46,717 nt of DNA from Clostridia bacterium (GCA_017516765.1 JAFXBE010000044.1:1-46717); one strand, 5' to 3'; numbered from the stretch's first letter, positions 1-8,357 are shown. The notes: generated by a model not told the origin, from the letters alone. A program made the numbers and translations.

Positions 1-22
1 CAGCGGCGTGTACGGTGGTTTC

Positions 23-170
23 GGAACCCTTGCGTAGCAAGGGGTTCCTATCGCCGTTTGCCGCCCGGGGAGCCGTAGGCTCCTAGGCAAACGGTGCAAA
101 TGTCGTCAAAAAAGCCGCCGCAGGCGTGTTTTTTGACGAGTTGAGCGCCGCACCCGTAGGGGTGCGGCGC
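23..170 (-). repeat. Cluster of tandem hairpins with shared apical CGTAG
   Basis: Four inverted repeats follow one another: 23-48, 54-94 (with an inner stem at 69-83), 104-138 and 145-170. Three have the same apex, CGTAG, at 33-37, 74-78 and 155-159, on unrelated stems. Read on the minus strand, the direction of the gene ending at 201, the apex becomes CUACG, and in the 69-83 stem it forms a c(UACG)g tetraloop of the stable UNCG class. The 104-138 element works as a terminator. No gene is visible in 1-200. Confidence 0.7.
104..138 (-). terminator. Intrinsic terminator after the beta-helix gene
   Basis: Ten-base arms at 104-113 and 129-138 enclose a short GC-rich hairpin. On the minus strand this gives a GC hairpin followed directly by six U residues, 63 bp past the stop of the gene at 201. 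The A-tract on the other side means it could also stop plus-strand transcripts. Confidence 0.7.
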
Positions 171-200
171 GTGGTATCAGGGGGGCGGGGTGGCTGTCTC

Positions 201-1634
201 TTACCCCAACTGCCACACCGTCTCCGGCATCAGCCCGGGTTCCTCGCACAGCGCCACCGGTCTGTGGGTGTGGATGCCCCGCACCGAGACCCGCTCCGGC
301 GGCAGGGGCATATGCCTGCGCTCCCCGGCCGTTTCTGCGCTGCCCAGATAGTTGTTGAACACATACAGCGGCGCGCTGTCGCTTGCTTCCTCTGCCACCG
401 TCAGCCCGTCGATGACCACATTGGGCATGTGGCAAATGTAGCCGAAATCGTGAGTGCCGTCGTTGCGCCCGCTGAACACCGCCCGCTGGGTGCTGCGGGG
501 CACCCAAGTACAGTTGCGGATGATGATCTCGCCCCGCCAGGTGCAGCCGTAATCCTCCCGCAGGTTTACAAAGGCGTTGCCGTGGGCTTCGGTCTCTTCG
601 ATCAGGAAGGTACCGTTGCCGATGGCGTTGAGGCACTGCCACCCCAGACGGCACCGGCGCAGGGTGCAGTTGGTCACGCCCATGTGGGCATCGAAGCGGG
701 AGAAGGTGCAGTCCTCAAAGCAGAGATCCCGGCAGAAATTGGTGGCGATCAGCCCCCAGTAGCGGCTGTCGTGGATGTCGGTGGTCTGGCTGCACCGCAG
801 GATGCGGATCTCTGCCGTGCGATCCAGCCGGATGTCATAGGATCCCATGGGCACGGGCAGCCCTGCGCTGCCGATGGTATGATAGATGAAATGCCCGGTG
901 AAGAGACAATCCCGGATGCACACCCGGGCGCAGTCCGACAGGCGGATAAAGCCGTTGTAGGGCGCGCCGTGGTCGCCTTCCCCGGTGATCAGGTGGGTGA
1001 TGCCGCTTACCTCCACATTGGAACGGGTAATGTGGATGTTCCGGTAGTGGTAGTTGTACTTGGATTCCGCCCGATTGGCAATGGTGGTGAAGCTGCCGCC
1101 CTTCAGGGTAAGGGTCTCTTCATCGATGGGGCAGGCCAGCAGGGAGGTGATTTCTTCAAAATCGAAGGAAAGGGGAGAGGACAGCCTGCCATCGGCCCCC
1201 AGCACAAACACGTCGGTGCGGGTATGCCCGTTGTCCTGATTGAGCCCCTTGCGGATGTAATCCCGGTGGTTTTGGTTCTCCACCGCCACGAACAGATCGC
1301 AGCCGAAGGGGTTTTCCAGCGTGGTCTGTCCATAGACCATAGAGGCGACCTGCAAAAGCAAGGGCTCCTTCGGGGAGCGCACATGGAACACGGGCGCGGT
1401 GCGGTCTTCACAGTTCACATCATCGATGATAAAGCGCGCACCCGTCCAGTCGGTGTCGGTCTCCACCGGAGCGGTCAATGCCTTGGGGGAGAGGTAATAC
1501 ACCGCCCCTTCCCGGGCTTTGACAGGCAATTGCTGCCGGTTTGCCTCCCGGTGGGTCTCTGCGATGGCGGGCAGGTCGTCGGTCACACCGTCGCCCGCTG
1601 CGCCGAACATCTCATAGGTCAGAAAGCGGCTCAT
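201..1634 (-). CDS. Pectate-lyase-like right-handed beta-helix protein
   Basis: A 477-residue protein with the N-terminal hallmark FGAAGDGVTDD (about residues 10-20) of the Pectate_lyase_3/polygalacturonase-like superfamily. A long stretch of alternating short beta motifs follows, as expected of a parallel beta-helix. Members cleave or bind acidic polysaccharides, and many are phage or surface depolymerases. There is no signal peptide, so a cytoplasmic or non-classically placed enzyme is likely; the substrate cannot be read from sequence. The start has AAAGGAG about 10 bases upstream. It lies 28 bp downstream of the thioredoxin reductase fusion on the same strand and may share its transcript. 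An isomerase or epimerase on a beta-helix scaffold is an alternative. Confidence 0.75.
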   Translation of the reverse strand: MSRFLTYEMFGAAGDGVTDDLPAIAETHREANRQQLPVKAREGAVYYLSPKALTAPVETDTDWTGARFIIDDVNCEDRTAPVFHVRSPKEPLLLQVASMVYGQTTLENPFGCDLFVAVENQNHRDYIRKGLNQDNGHTRTDVFVLGADGRLSSPLSFDFEEITSLLACPIDEETLTLKGGSFTTIANRAESKYNYHYRNIHITRSNVEVSGITHLITGEGDHGAPYNGFIRLSDCARVCIRDCLFTGHFIYHTIGSAGLPVPMGSYDIRLDRTAEIRILRCSQTTDIHDSRYWGLIATNFCRDLCFEDCTFSRFDAHMGVTNCTLRRCRLGWQCLNAIGNGTFLIEETEAHGNAFVNLREDYGCTWRGEIIIRNCTWVPRSTQRAVFSGRNDGTHDFGYICHMPNVVIDGLTVAEEASDSAPLYVFNNYLGSAETAGERRHMPLPPERVSVRGIHTHRPVALCEEPGLMPETVWQLG

Positions 1635-1662
1635 GCTTCATGTCTCCTTTGCAGTACTTTTT

Positions 1663-2919
1663 TCAGCCAAGCTGCGCCAGATACTCCTCTGCCATGTGTA
1701 CGGCGGTCGCTCCATCGGCTACGGCAGTCGCTACCTGCCGCAGGGGCTTGGTGCGCACATCGCCCACGGCATACACGCCGGGCAGGGAGGTCTCCGTGGT
1801 CTCCCCGGCAAGGATGTATCCGTTTTCCAAGGCAAGCTGCCCCTCCACCAGAGCGGTGGCAGGCTGTCTGCCGATGCTGACGAATACCCCGCCAAGGGGG
1901 ATCACTTCCTCCTCGCCGGTCTGCACATTCCGGATGCGTACCCCGGTCACCGTATCTTCACTGAGAATTTCGGTGACCACGCTGTTCCAGCGGAATTCCA
2001 CGTTTTTGGTCTCCATCAGGGGCTGGTGATAGATCTTGGTGGCGCGCAGGGTATCCCGGCGGTGGATCAGGATGACCTTGTCCACAATGCGGCTCAGCAG
2101 CAGCGCGTCTGCGGCTGCCGAGTTGCCGCCGCCCACCACCGCCACGGTCTTGCCCCGGTAGAACATGCCGTCGCAGGCGGCGCAGTAGGCGACGCCCCGC
2201 CCCAGCAGCTCCTGCTCGTTGGGCAGCCCCAGCCTGCGGGGGTCTGCGCCGGTGGCGATCACCACGGTGCGGGCATAGAAGGTGCCCTCGCTGGTTTCGA
2301 TCTTCTTGGGGCTGGCAGCCAGCTCCACCCGCTGCACATCCGCCAGGCGGGTCTTTGCGCCGAAACGCTCCGCCTGCTGCTGCATCTGCTGCGCCAGCTC
2401 AAAGCCCCCGATCCCCTCCGGGAAGCCGGGGTAGTTGTCGATCTGATGGGTCAGCGCCATCTGTCCGCCGGCAGAGAGCCGTTCCAGCACCAGCGCATCC
2501 AGTCCGGCGCGTGCGGCATACAGGGCTGTTGTATATCCGCCCGGACCGCCGCCGATGATGATCATATCATGGATCTCCCGGTCATCCCCGGTCTGCCGCT
2601 TTGGCAGGATGCCGGAAAGAAAGGCGTCGATATCCGCCTTGGCAGGGGGCTCCACGATCTGCCCCAGCAGCTGTCCGTCTCTGTACAGCCGCAGGGTGGG
2701 AATGCGGCGGATGTCCTCCCGCTCCCGGATGCCCTCGATCTCATCCACGTTGATCTTGACCGTGGTCATCGCCCCGGCGTATTCGTCGGCGATCTGGTCG
2801 TAGGCAGCCTCGATGCGCCTGCAATCCCCGCACCAGGGGGCCCAGAAATCCACCAGAAGAGTGTCACCGTTCTTGATCAGTTCGTTCAGCCGTTTTTCGT
2901 CAATATGCATTGCAGCCAT
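1663..2919 (-). CDS. Thioredoxin-thioredoxin reductase fusion (thioredoxin N-terminal)
   Basis: A 418-residue fusion. Residues 1-105 are a thioredoxin fold with active site WCGDC (C30, C33). Residues 117-418 are a thioredoxin reductase with an FAD loop GGGPGG (123-128), redox pair CAAC (C246, C249), NADPH loop GGGNSA (263-268) and HRRDTLRA (286-293). It should pass electrons from NADPH through FAD to its own thioredoxin domain in the cytoplasm. The known Mycobacterium leprae and plant NTRC fusions have the reverse order; AhpF has N-terminal thioredoxin folds but two of them. The ATG at 2919 was chosen because GAAAGGA lies about 9 bases upstream; an in-frame extension of 20 residues looks non-coding. 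It is divergent from trxA, so the two probably share a redox regulon. Confidence 0.9.
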   Translation of the reverse strand: MAAMHIDEKRLNELIKNGDTLLVDFWAPWCGDCRRIEAAYDQIADEYAGAMTTVKINVDEIEGIREREDIRRIPTLRLYRDGQLLGQIVEPPAKADIDAFLSGILPKRQTGDDREIHDMIIIGGGPGGYTTALYAARAGLDALVLERLSAGGQMALTHQIDNYPGFPEGIGGFELAQQMQQQAERFGAKTRLADVQRVELAASPKKIETSEGTFYARTVVIATGADPRRLGLPNEQELLGRGVAYCAACDGMFYRGKTVAVVGGGNSAAADALLLSRIVDKVILIHRRDTLRATKIYHQPLMETKNVEFRWNSVVTEILSEDTVTGVRIRNVQTGEEEVIPLGGVFVSIGRQPATALVEGQLALENGYILAGETTETSLPGVYAVGDVRTKPLRQVATAVADGATAVHMAEEYLAQLG

Positions 2920-2990
2920 GGTATCGGTTCCTTTCTGTAACGGTATGTTCAACAGCATCCGCGTCACCATTCGCGGCACGTTTTTTCTTG

Positions 2991-2999
2991 TCTATAGCA
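2991..2999 (-). promoter_or_regulatory. Candidate extended -10 promoter for the Trx-TrxR fusion
   Basis: On the minus strand the site reads TGC-TATAGA, an extended -10, about 70 bp before the ATG at 2919. No good -35 is seen 17 bp upstream. Confidence 0.35.
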
Positions 3000-3102
3000 T
3001 ACACTTTTTTCACCGTTTTTGAAACAAAAAAATCCCTGTTTCATCCGTTGCATTTCCGGGTAGATTACAGGTGAAAAAACAAAAGCAAGGAGGCATTGTA
3101 CC

Positions 3103-3414
3103 ATGTCTGCAATCCATATTACCAAAGAGAATTTTGAGTCGGAAATCCTTCGGTCGGACAAGCCCGTTCTGCTGGACTTCTGGGCGCCCTGGTGCGCTCC
3201 CTGCCGCATGGTGCTGCCTGTGGTGGAGGAGATCGCCGCCGAGCGCAGCGATATCAAGGTGGGCAAGATCAACATCGACGAGCAGCCCGATCTGGCAAAG
3301 CAGTTCCGCATTATGAGCATCCCCACCCTGTTGGTGATGCATCAGGGCGAGATCGTTGCCAGAACCATGGGCGCACAGCCCAAGGAGCAGCTTTTGGAGC
3401 TCCTGCCGGAATAA
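3103..3414 (+). CDS. trxA: Thioredoxin
   Basis: A 103-residue single-domain thioredoxin of normal length. The active site is WCAPC (C31, C34) instead of the usual WCGPC, and the cis-proline motif SIPTL is present. It reduces protein disulfides in the cytoplasm and would be recharged by a thioredoxin reductase, plausibly the divergent fusion at 1663-2919. AAGGAGG (3087-3093) sits 9 bases before the ATG. It is followed 51 bp later by a ferritin-like gene on the same strand, suggesting a small oxidative-stress operon. The Ala in place of Gly in the active site may shift the redox potential (inference). Confidence 0.95.
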   Translation: MSAIHITKENFESEILRSDKPVLLDFWAPWCAPCRMVLPVVEEIAAERSDIKVGKINIDEQPDLAKQFRIMSIPTLLVMHQGEIVARTMGAQPKEQLLELLPE

Positions 3415-3465
3415 CCCGCAGCCCTTCCGGGCATCCTGCCTTCCGAAAGGAAGGGGGAATAGGGT

Positions 3466-3900
3466 ATGATCGAACAGGATACCATCCGTCTGCTCCGGGA
3501 ATGCGATGCCGGGGTCAAGATGGGCGTGGAGAGCATCGAGACGGTGGTGGAGAAGATCCACAACGAAGATTTCCGTCAGATCCTTGTGGACAGCCGCCAG
3601 CAGCACGACCGGCTGGACCGGGAGCTGCAGCAGCTGCTGGAACGTTTTCAGGACGAGGGCAAGGAACCGCCCGCCATGGCGCGGAGCATGTCGTGGCTCA
3701 AGACTCAGGCCATGCTGATGGCCAAGCCCTGCGACGCCACCATCGCCGATCTGATGACCGACGGCTGCAATATGGGCGTTAAGTCGCTGAGCAAATACCT
3801 GAACGAGTACAAAGCCGCCGATGAGCACTCCAAGGAGATCGCCCGAAAGCTGGTGGATCTGGAAGAGAAGCTGGCGGTGGATATCCGGGGGTATCTGTAA
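3466..3900 (+). CDS. Ferritin-like four-helix-bundle protein
   Basis: A 144-residue, almost entirely helical protein with no membrane segment or signal. It is rich in Glu, Asp and Lys, with His-Asp and Glu-His pairs in the second and fourth predicted helices. The pattern resembles ferritin-like or DUF2383-type bundles, some of which bind iron or sense stress. The assignment is by pattern only and exact metal ligands are not confirmed. It follows trxA and ends at a strong terminator, so both are probably expressed together for redox or iron stress. A purine-rich tract ending in GGGGGAATAGGG precedes the ATG. Confidence 0.5.
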   Translation: MIEQDTIRLLRECDAGVKMGVESIETVVEKIHNEDFRQILVDSRQQHDRLDRELQQLLERFQDEGKEPPAMARSMSWLKTQAMLMAKPCDATIADLMTDGCNMGVKSLSKYLNEYKAADEHSKEIARKLVDLEEKLAVDIRGYL

Positions 3901-3931
3901 GCAGACCGGATCGGTATATCCGCGCAGAACA

Positions 3932-3970
3932 AAACCGCCCGCAAAGAGAACCTCTCTTTGCGGGCGGTTT
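3932..3970. terminator. Bidirectional terminator between convergent genes
   Basis: Perfect 18-base arms at 3932-3949 and 3953-3970 with a three-base loop, flanked by T runs on both strands. It lies between the ferritin-like gene (plus) and the MFS gene (minus). Confidence 0.9.
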
Positions 3971-4016
3971 GCGTATTGTGAAAGATATCGCAGCTACAGG
4001 CGGAGGCTGAAAGACC

Positions 4017-5198
4017 TCAGGTTTTACCCGCTACCCTGCGCTCCCCGGCGGCATCGGCAGCGCAGCACAGGCTGCACAGCGCCATGCACAGGGCGCACAG
4101 CAGCATCCCCGCCCTGAGCCCCACAGCAGCCTCCAGTGCGGCAATGGCAGGTGCGGAGACCGCCTGCCCCAGATACAGCGCCAGCATGATGCCGGTGGTG
4201 GCCAGCAAGGTGTTCTGTGGCTGCCGCCCGCAGCCGATGGTCAACACACAGGGAATCAGCGCACCAAACAGCAGACTGGATACGATCAGTGCGATCCGCA
4301 GCACCCAGCCGCTGGGGATCAGCAGACCGATGCACAGTACGATACCGCCCAGCAGACCGCCCGCTGCCACATACTTCTCCGGCTTCAGGGGCAGGAAGGG
4401 CATGGCGAGACGGGAGAGCATCAGCCCCAGAAAAACGCAGCTCTGTGCCGGTACGGCTATGCTGCCGCCAAGACTGTCCGCATAGCGGTTGATCCACGTA
4501 TTCAGCCCCGAGAGGAAAATACCGTGGAAAAAGATGGCCGCCACCAGCCACAGCAGCCTGCCCTCCTTCAGGGCGGGCACAACCCGGGCGATGCTGCCTG
4601 CGCTGCCCGGGGCAAGGGATTCGTGATCGGCGATGCCCAGTCCCTTCTTGACCGCAAACGCGCCCAGCAGGATCAGAAGCCCCGCTGCGGCAATGATCAG
4701 ATAGACCAGCTTCCACGGGGTACCCGCGCCGAGCAGCCCCGCATAGCCCATGGGGGAGAATACGCTGGAAAGCCCATAGGCCGTGTGCAGGATGCACATC
4801 ATGGTCACCGCCTGCCGCCCGGTGTACAGGTCTGCCATGCAGGCGGAGAGCAAGGTATCCATCAGCCCCAGCCCGAAGCCGGTCAGGAACCACGCCGCCG
4901 TGTACAGCCCATAGCCCGGGGCGATCCACATCAGCACAAGCCCGGCTGCGCAGATGGTCACGGCGATCTTCAGCAGGGTGCGCTTGCGCTGCCGGCCTTG
5001 CATCAGAAAAGCGCAGACCAGCGCAAGCACGCCGCCTGCAAAGGCCATGGTGTTGGCAAGCCCCTGCCGGGCGGGTTCCAGCCGGTAGGCATCGATCATG
5101 GCTGTCAGCAGCGATCCCTGTACGGCAAAAACCGCCGAGAGAAACACCATGCACAGCAGCAGAAAAACAGTAATCAGAGCTCTGTCGGTCTTCTTCAT
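4017..5198 (-). CDS. Major facilitator superfamily transporter
   Basis: A 393-residue protein with about twelve hydrophobic segments, a basic central loop (near residues 195-215), and the MFS-like stretch GFGLGLMDTLLSACMADLY in the first half, reminiscent of sugar transporters related to FucP/GGP. It is probably a cytoplasmic-membrane symporter for a sugar or glycoside. The ATG at 5198 has AGGAGG (5205-5210) six bases upstream; an in-frame TTG at 5204 abuts that site and is unlikely. It lies 27 bp downstream of the GH113-type gene on the same strand, so uptake and hydrolysis of the same substrate is the simplest reading. Confidence 0.85.
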   Translation of the reverse strand: MKKTDRALITVFLLLCMVFLSAVFAVQGSLLTAMIDAYRLEPARQGLANTMAFAGGVLALVCAFLMQGRQRKRTLLKIAVTICAAGLVLMWIAPGYGLYTAAWFLTGFGLGLMDTLLSACMADLYTGRQAVTMMCILHTAYGLSSVFSPMGYAGLLGAGTPWKLVYLIIAAAGLLILLGAFAVKKGLGIADHESLAPGSAGSIARVVPALKEGRLLWLVAAIFFHGIFLSGLNTWINRYADSLGGSIAVPAQSCVFLGLMLSRLAMPFLPLKPEKYVAAGGLLGGIVLCIGLLIPSGWVLRIALIVSSLLFGALIPCVLTIGCGRQPQNTLLATTGIMLALYLGQAVSAPAIAALEAAVGLRAGMLLCALCMALCSLCCAADAAGERRVAGKT

Positions 5199-5225
5199 GG
5201 GCAACCTCCTGTTGCGGGGGGGGAT

Positions 5226-6185
5226 TCAGCGGGTCTTGGCGTACCATTCCTTCACGATGGCTTCCGCTTTCTTGCCAACGATGGAAAAGCCCATTTCCGG
5301 CTGCCGCTGGGGCAGCTTGGTGTACCAGTCCCACCAGAACCAGCCGGCAAACCAGTCTTCGTCCCACATGGAGCGGAAGCAGGATTCATAGAAATTGGCC
5401 TGCTCGTCTTCGTCGTAGGGGAATTCCCGGTGGCTGAAGTCGTAGGGCATCATGGCGCAGCCGCTTGCGCTGCGGCAGCCGATCTCCATAAACAGGATCT
5501 GCTTGCCACCGTTCTGCCGGGAAAGCTCCCGCAGGCTCTCCTTGCGCTCGTCCCATGCGGCCTTCATGTTTTCCATGCTTTCGCCGGGCTTCTGGGCAAC
5601 CTTGTAGTAGGCGGAGGTACCGATCAGATCCACCGCATCCCACCACTTCACGTCAAATTCGTGCCCGTGGTTGGTGTTGTAAACGATGGGGCCGTGGTAG
5701 ATCTCCCGCACGGCGGCAATGGTGCTGCGCCAGTGGTCTTCCTTGCGCTCGGTGCCCACCATCTCACAGCCCACACAGAACATTTCGCACCCGGTCTCCT
5801 CAGCGATCTCTGCATAATGGCACAGGAAGGCGGTGTAGCTTTCGAACCATTCCTTCCAGTAATCCCGGCGGGCGTAGGCGTCGTCGGGGAAGGTGATATT
5901 GGCGCGCCACAGCCCGTCTGCGCAGTTAACCACGGGCTTCAGGCATACCTTCAGCCCGTTGTGGTGCAGGGTATCCACAGCGGTGGCAATGTCTCTGTCG
6001 GTTACGGTGTAGCGGTAATCGGGGCGGATCTGGGTGGCGTTGTAGCTGTCCTGCACCACGCCGAATGCCAGTGCGGCCCAGTTGCCGCCCAATGCAGCCA
6101 GCCGCTCCATGGATAGCGCTGCTTCCGGGGTACGGTATGCGCCTCTGCGCCCGTCCCAGCCATAGGTAAAGCCTTTGATAAACAT
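5226..6185 (-). CDS. Glycoside hydrolase, GH113-type (beta-mannanase-like)
   Basis: A 319-residue (beta/alpha)8-barrel-like protein, the usual single-domain GH113 length. Two conserved strand ends fit a retaining clan-A enzyme: FCVGCE with E141 as probable acid/base, and LFMEIG with E234 as probable nucleophile. Trp-rich stretches (such as WFAGWFWWDWY) would line the sugar site. Known GH113 members cleave beta-1,4-mannan or manno-oligosaccharides; the substrate here is inferred. There is no signal peptide, so it should act on imported oligosaccharides. It is first in an operon with the MFS gene. AAAGGG precedes the ATG. Confidence 0.8.
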   Translation of the reverse strand: MFIKGFTYGWDGRRGAYRTPEAALSMERLAALGGNWAALAFGVVQDSYNATQIRPDYRYTVTDRDIATAVDTLHHNGLKVCLKPVVNCADGLWRANITFPDDAYARRDYWKEWFESYTAFLCHYAEIAEETGCEMFCVGCEMVGTERKEDHWRSTIAAVREIYHGPIVYNTNHGHEFDVKWWDAVDLIGTSAYYKVAQKPGESMENMKAAWDERKESLRELSRQNGGKQILFMEIGCRSASGCAMMPYDFSHREFPYDEDEQANFYESCFRSMWDEDWFAGWFWWDWYTKLPQRQPEMGFSIVGKKAEAIVKEWYAKTR

Positions 6186-6305
6186 GGTTTGTATCCCTTT
6201 CTTTGCCCGCCGGGGATTGCTGCCGGAGGGCTGCCGTCATAGTATTCTGTACCCGGATGGAATGTCCTTCCGGGAAAATAAAAAAGCTGTTGTTATTCCT
6301 GCAAA

Positions 6306-6337
6306 GCAAAACCCGCCGGAAGCCCGGCGGGTTTTGC
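6306..6337 (-). terminator. Terminator after the MsmX-type ATPase gene
   Basis: Fourteen-base arms (6306-6319 and 6324-6337) with GC core CCCGCCGG. On the minus strand the hairpin is followed by a T-rich tail. It separates the ATPase transcript from the GH113 gene. Confidence 0.85.
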
Positions 6338-6353
6338 ATGGTTATGCTTTTGT

Positions 6354-7430
6354 TCAGAGGACCTCTTCGGTGTCGGCATCGAAGAGATAAACGCTTTCGT
6401 AAGGCACGGAGAAGGTAACCTCGCTGTCCATCTCGGGGATCTGGTGGGGAGATACCTTCAGAATGGAGTGATCCTCGTCAATGTTCATGTAAACGTTGGC
6501 ATTGTCGCCCAGCATTTCGGTCAGCTCCACCTGACCGGAGATGCAGCATGCACCCGCCTGCTCGCCCAGCACGATGGCTTCGGGGCGGAAACCGAACACG
6601 ATGGGCTTGCCCTCGTACTGCTGAGCCTTGTCGCCCAGCTTGCCGCGCAGATCGATGCTGTGCCCGCCCACGGTGATGCAGCCGCCTTCCACGGTGCGGC
6701 GCACAAAGTTCATGGGCGGCTCGCCGATAAAGCCTGCAACGAACATGTTTACGGGGTTGAAGTACACTTCCTTGGGGGTGCCGATCTGCTGCACATAGCC
6801 GTCTTTCATGACCACGATGCGGTCGGCCATGGTCATGGCTTCGGTCTGGTCGTGTGTCACGTAGATGGTGGTAGCGCCGGTCTCGTTGTGGATCTGGGTG
6901 ATCTCCGAACGCATGGTCACGCGCTGCTTGGCATCCAGGTTGGACAGAGGTTCGTCCATCAGGAACACGCCCACCTTGCGGATAATGGAGCGGCCCACCG
7001 CCACACGCTGCCGCTGACCGCCGGACAGGGCGCGGGGCATACGATCCAGATAATCGGTCAGACCCAGAATGGCTGCGGTCTTCTTTACCCGCTCGTCGAT
7101 CACGTCTTCGTCAACGCCCTGCAGGGAAAGACCGAAGGCAAGGTTGTCGTAAACGGACATGTGGGGGTAGAGAGCGTAGCTCTGGAATACCATTGCCACC
7201 TCCCGCTCGCGGGGGCCCCACTGATTCGCCAACTCGCCGTTGATCAGGAACTCGCCCTTGCTGATGTCCTCCAGACCGGCGATCATGCGCAGGGTGGTGC
7301 TTTTACCGCAGCCGGAAGGACCGACGAATACGATAAATTCGCCTTTTTCAGCCTCCAGATTAAAATCGTGCACGGCGTGGAAACCATTGGGGTAGATCTT
7401 GTTGATGTTTTTGAGCGTGAGGTAAGCCAT
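6354..7430 (-). CDS. Sugar ABC transporter ATP-binding protein (MsmX/UgpC type)
   Basis: A 358-residue ATPase with Walker A GPSGCGKST (37-45), Q-loop FQSYALYPHM, signature LSGGQRQR, Walker B FLMDEP and switch THDQTEA. A C-terminal regulatory OB-like (TOBE) domain follows from about residue 240. Such proteins energise CUT1 carbohydrate importers, and in Firmicutes one ATPase often serves several permease pairs. It has no permease of its own next to it and has its own terminator, so it may be the shared energiser. A second ATPase of this type lies inside the operon at 9579-10646. AAAGGAG precedes the start. It is divergent from the AraC gene. Confidence 0.92.
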   Translation of the reverse strand: MAYLTLKNINKIYPNGFHAVHDFNLEAEKGEFIVFVGPSGCGKSTTLRMIAGLEDISKGEFLINGELANQWGPREREVAMVFQSYALYPHMSVYDNLAFGLSLQGVDEDVIDERVKKTAAILGLTDYLDRMPRALSGGQRQRVAVGRSIIRKVGVFLMDEPLSNLDAKQRVTMRSEITQIHNETGATTIYVTHDQTEAMTMADRIVVMKDGYVQQIGTPKEVYFNPVNMFVAGFIGEPPMNFVRRTVEGGCITVGGHSIDLRGKLGDKAQQYEGKPIVFGFRPEAIVLGEQAGACCISGQVELTEMLGDNANVYMNIDEDHSILKVSPHQIPEMDSEVTFSVPYESVYLFDADTEEVL

Positions 7431-7461
7431 GTAAATACGCTCCTTTGCTTGGTATTGGTGT

Positions 7462-7493
7462 ATGGACGAATCCGTTGGGCATGGACAAAACCG
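7462..7493 (+). promoter_or_regulatory. Direct repeats upstream of the AraC-type gene
   Basis: Two related 13-mers, ATGGACGAATCCG (7462-7474) and ATGGACAAAACCG (7481-7493), match at 11 of 13 positions with a 19-bp offset. Direct half-sites about two turns apart are typical of AraC-family operators. The second overlaps the -35 of the AraC promoter, so autoregulation or joint control of the divergent ATPase gene is likely. Confidence 0.5.
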
Positions 7494-7510
7494 ACATTTT
7501 TTGATACAAT
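7482..7510 (+). promoter_or_regulatory. Promoter of the AraC-type regulator gene
   Basis: TGGACA (7482-7487), a 17-bp spacer and TACAAT (7505-7510), with TG one base before the -10. Confidence 0.65.
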
Positions 7511-7534
7511 GCTACTGGAAAGGTGGCGAACAGC

Positions 7535-8302
7535 GTGAATGACATCATTTTCGCCGGAAAGCATTTTTTGACCTATACAGTCAGTCGGCATCAGCATAAA
7601 AGCTGGGAGCTGGTGTACTGCACCAGCGACAACGGGCGTTTCCTGTTCCGGGATCAGGAGCTGGGCTACAGCGAGGGCGATATCGTGGTCATTCCGCCCG
7701 ATACACCCCACGAGAACGTGAGCGAGAGCGGCTTTACCAACATCCATCTCCATGTGGATGATGCCACCCTGGCTTTCCGCACCCCGTCGCTGATCCGGGA
7801 CGATGCCAACCAGTCCATCCTGCATCTGTTCTCGGATGCCTACTACATCTTCTGCGGCGATCCGGAGCGCAAGGATATGCTCCTCTCGGCGTACGGCAAC
7901 CTGATCGTGCGGTACATGACCGCGTACCAGTCTGCGCTCCATCCCCAGAACCGCATCGTGGAGGGCATCGAGCAGAGCATCGTGCAGAACTATGCCAACG
8001 CCAACTACGAGCTGGACGAGGTGCTGCGCGGTATGCCGTATTCCTACGACTACCTGTGCAAGCTGTTCCGCAAGGAAGTGGGCATGACGCCCAACCGCTA
8101 TCTGGCGAACATCCGCATGCAGACCGCTGCCGAGATGCTCTCCTCCGGGCATAACGACGGCAGCATTACCGACATCGCTCATCTGTGCGGCTTCCGGGAT
8201 CCGCTGTACTTCTCCCGCATGTTCAAGAAGAAATACAATGTATCGCCCAAGGAGTATTACCGCCAGCGTCTTGCCGAGCGGCAGAGCCAGCAGGAAACCT
8301 GA
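7535..8302 (+). CDS. AraC-family transcriptional regulator
   Basis: A 255-residue protein: an N-terminal cupin-like sugar-sensing domain (about 1-130, with His pairs RHQHKSWEL) and a C-terminal double helix-turn-helix (about 160-255) ending in the family signature GFRDPLYFSRMFKKKYNVSP. It should activate or repress carbohydrate genes on sugar binding. The GTG at 7535 was chosen; a GTG at 7523 overlaps the GGAAAGG ribosome site. It faces the nine-gene ABC operon tail to tail and is divergent from the ATPase at 6354-7430, so both are candidate targets. Confidence 0.88.
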   Translation: MNDIIFAGKHFLTYTVSRHQHKSWELVYCTSDNGRFLFRDQELGYSEGDIVVIPPDTPHENVSESGFTNIHLHVDDATLAFRTPSLIRDDANQSILHLFSDAYYIFCGDPERKDMLLSAYGNLIVRYMTAYQSALHPQNRIVEGIEQSIVQNYANANYELDEVLRGMPYSYDYLCKLFRKEVGMTPNRYLANIRMQTAAEMLSSGHNDGSITDIAHLCGFRDPLYFSRMFKKKYNVSPKEYYRQRLAERQSQQET

Positions 8303-8329
8303 GCCCTCGGGGCAGAAAACCGAAGATCC

Positions 8330-8357
8330 GCCGTCCGGCTGTGCCGGGCGGCTTTTT
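8330..8357 (+). terminator. Terminator of the AraC-type gene
   Basis: Ten-base arms (8330-8339 and 8343-8352, one G-U pair) followed by TTTTT. It overlaps the end of the convergent ABC operon. Confidence 0.75.

Noticed and set aside
126..1880. Long plus-strand frame opposite the beta-helix and TrxR genes
   Set aside because: Low-complexity antisense translation. The opposite strand has clear domains and ribosome sites.
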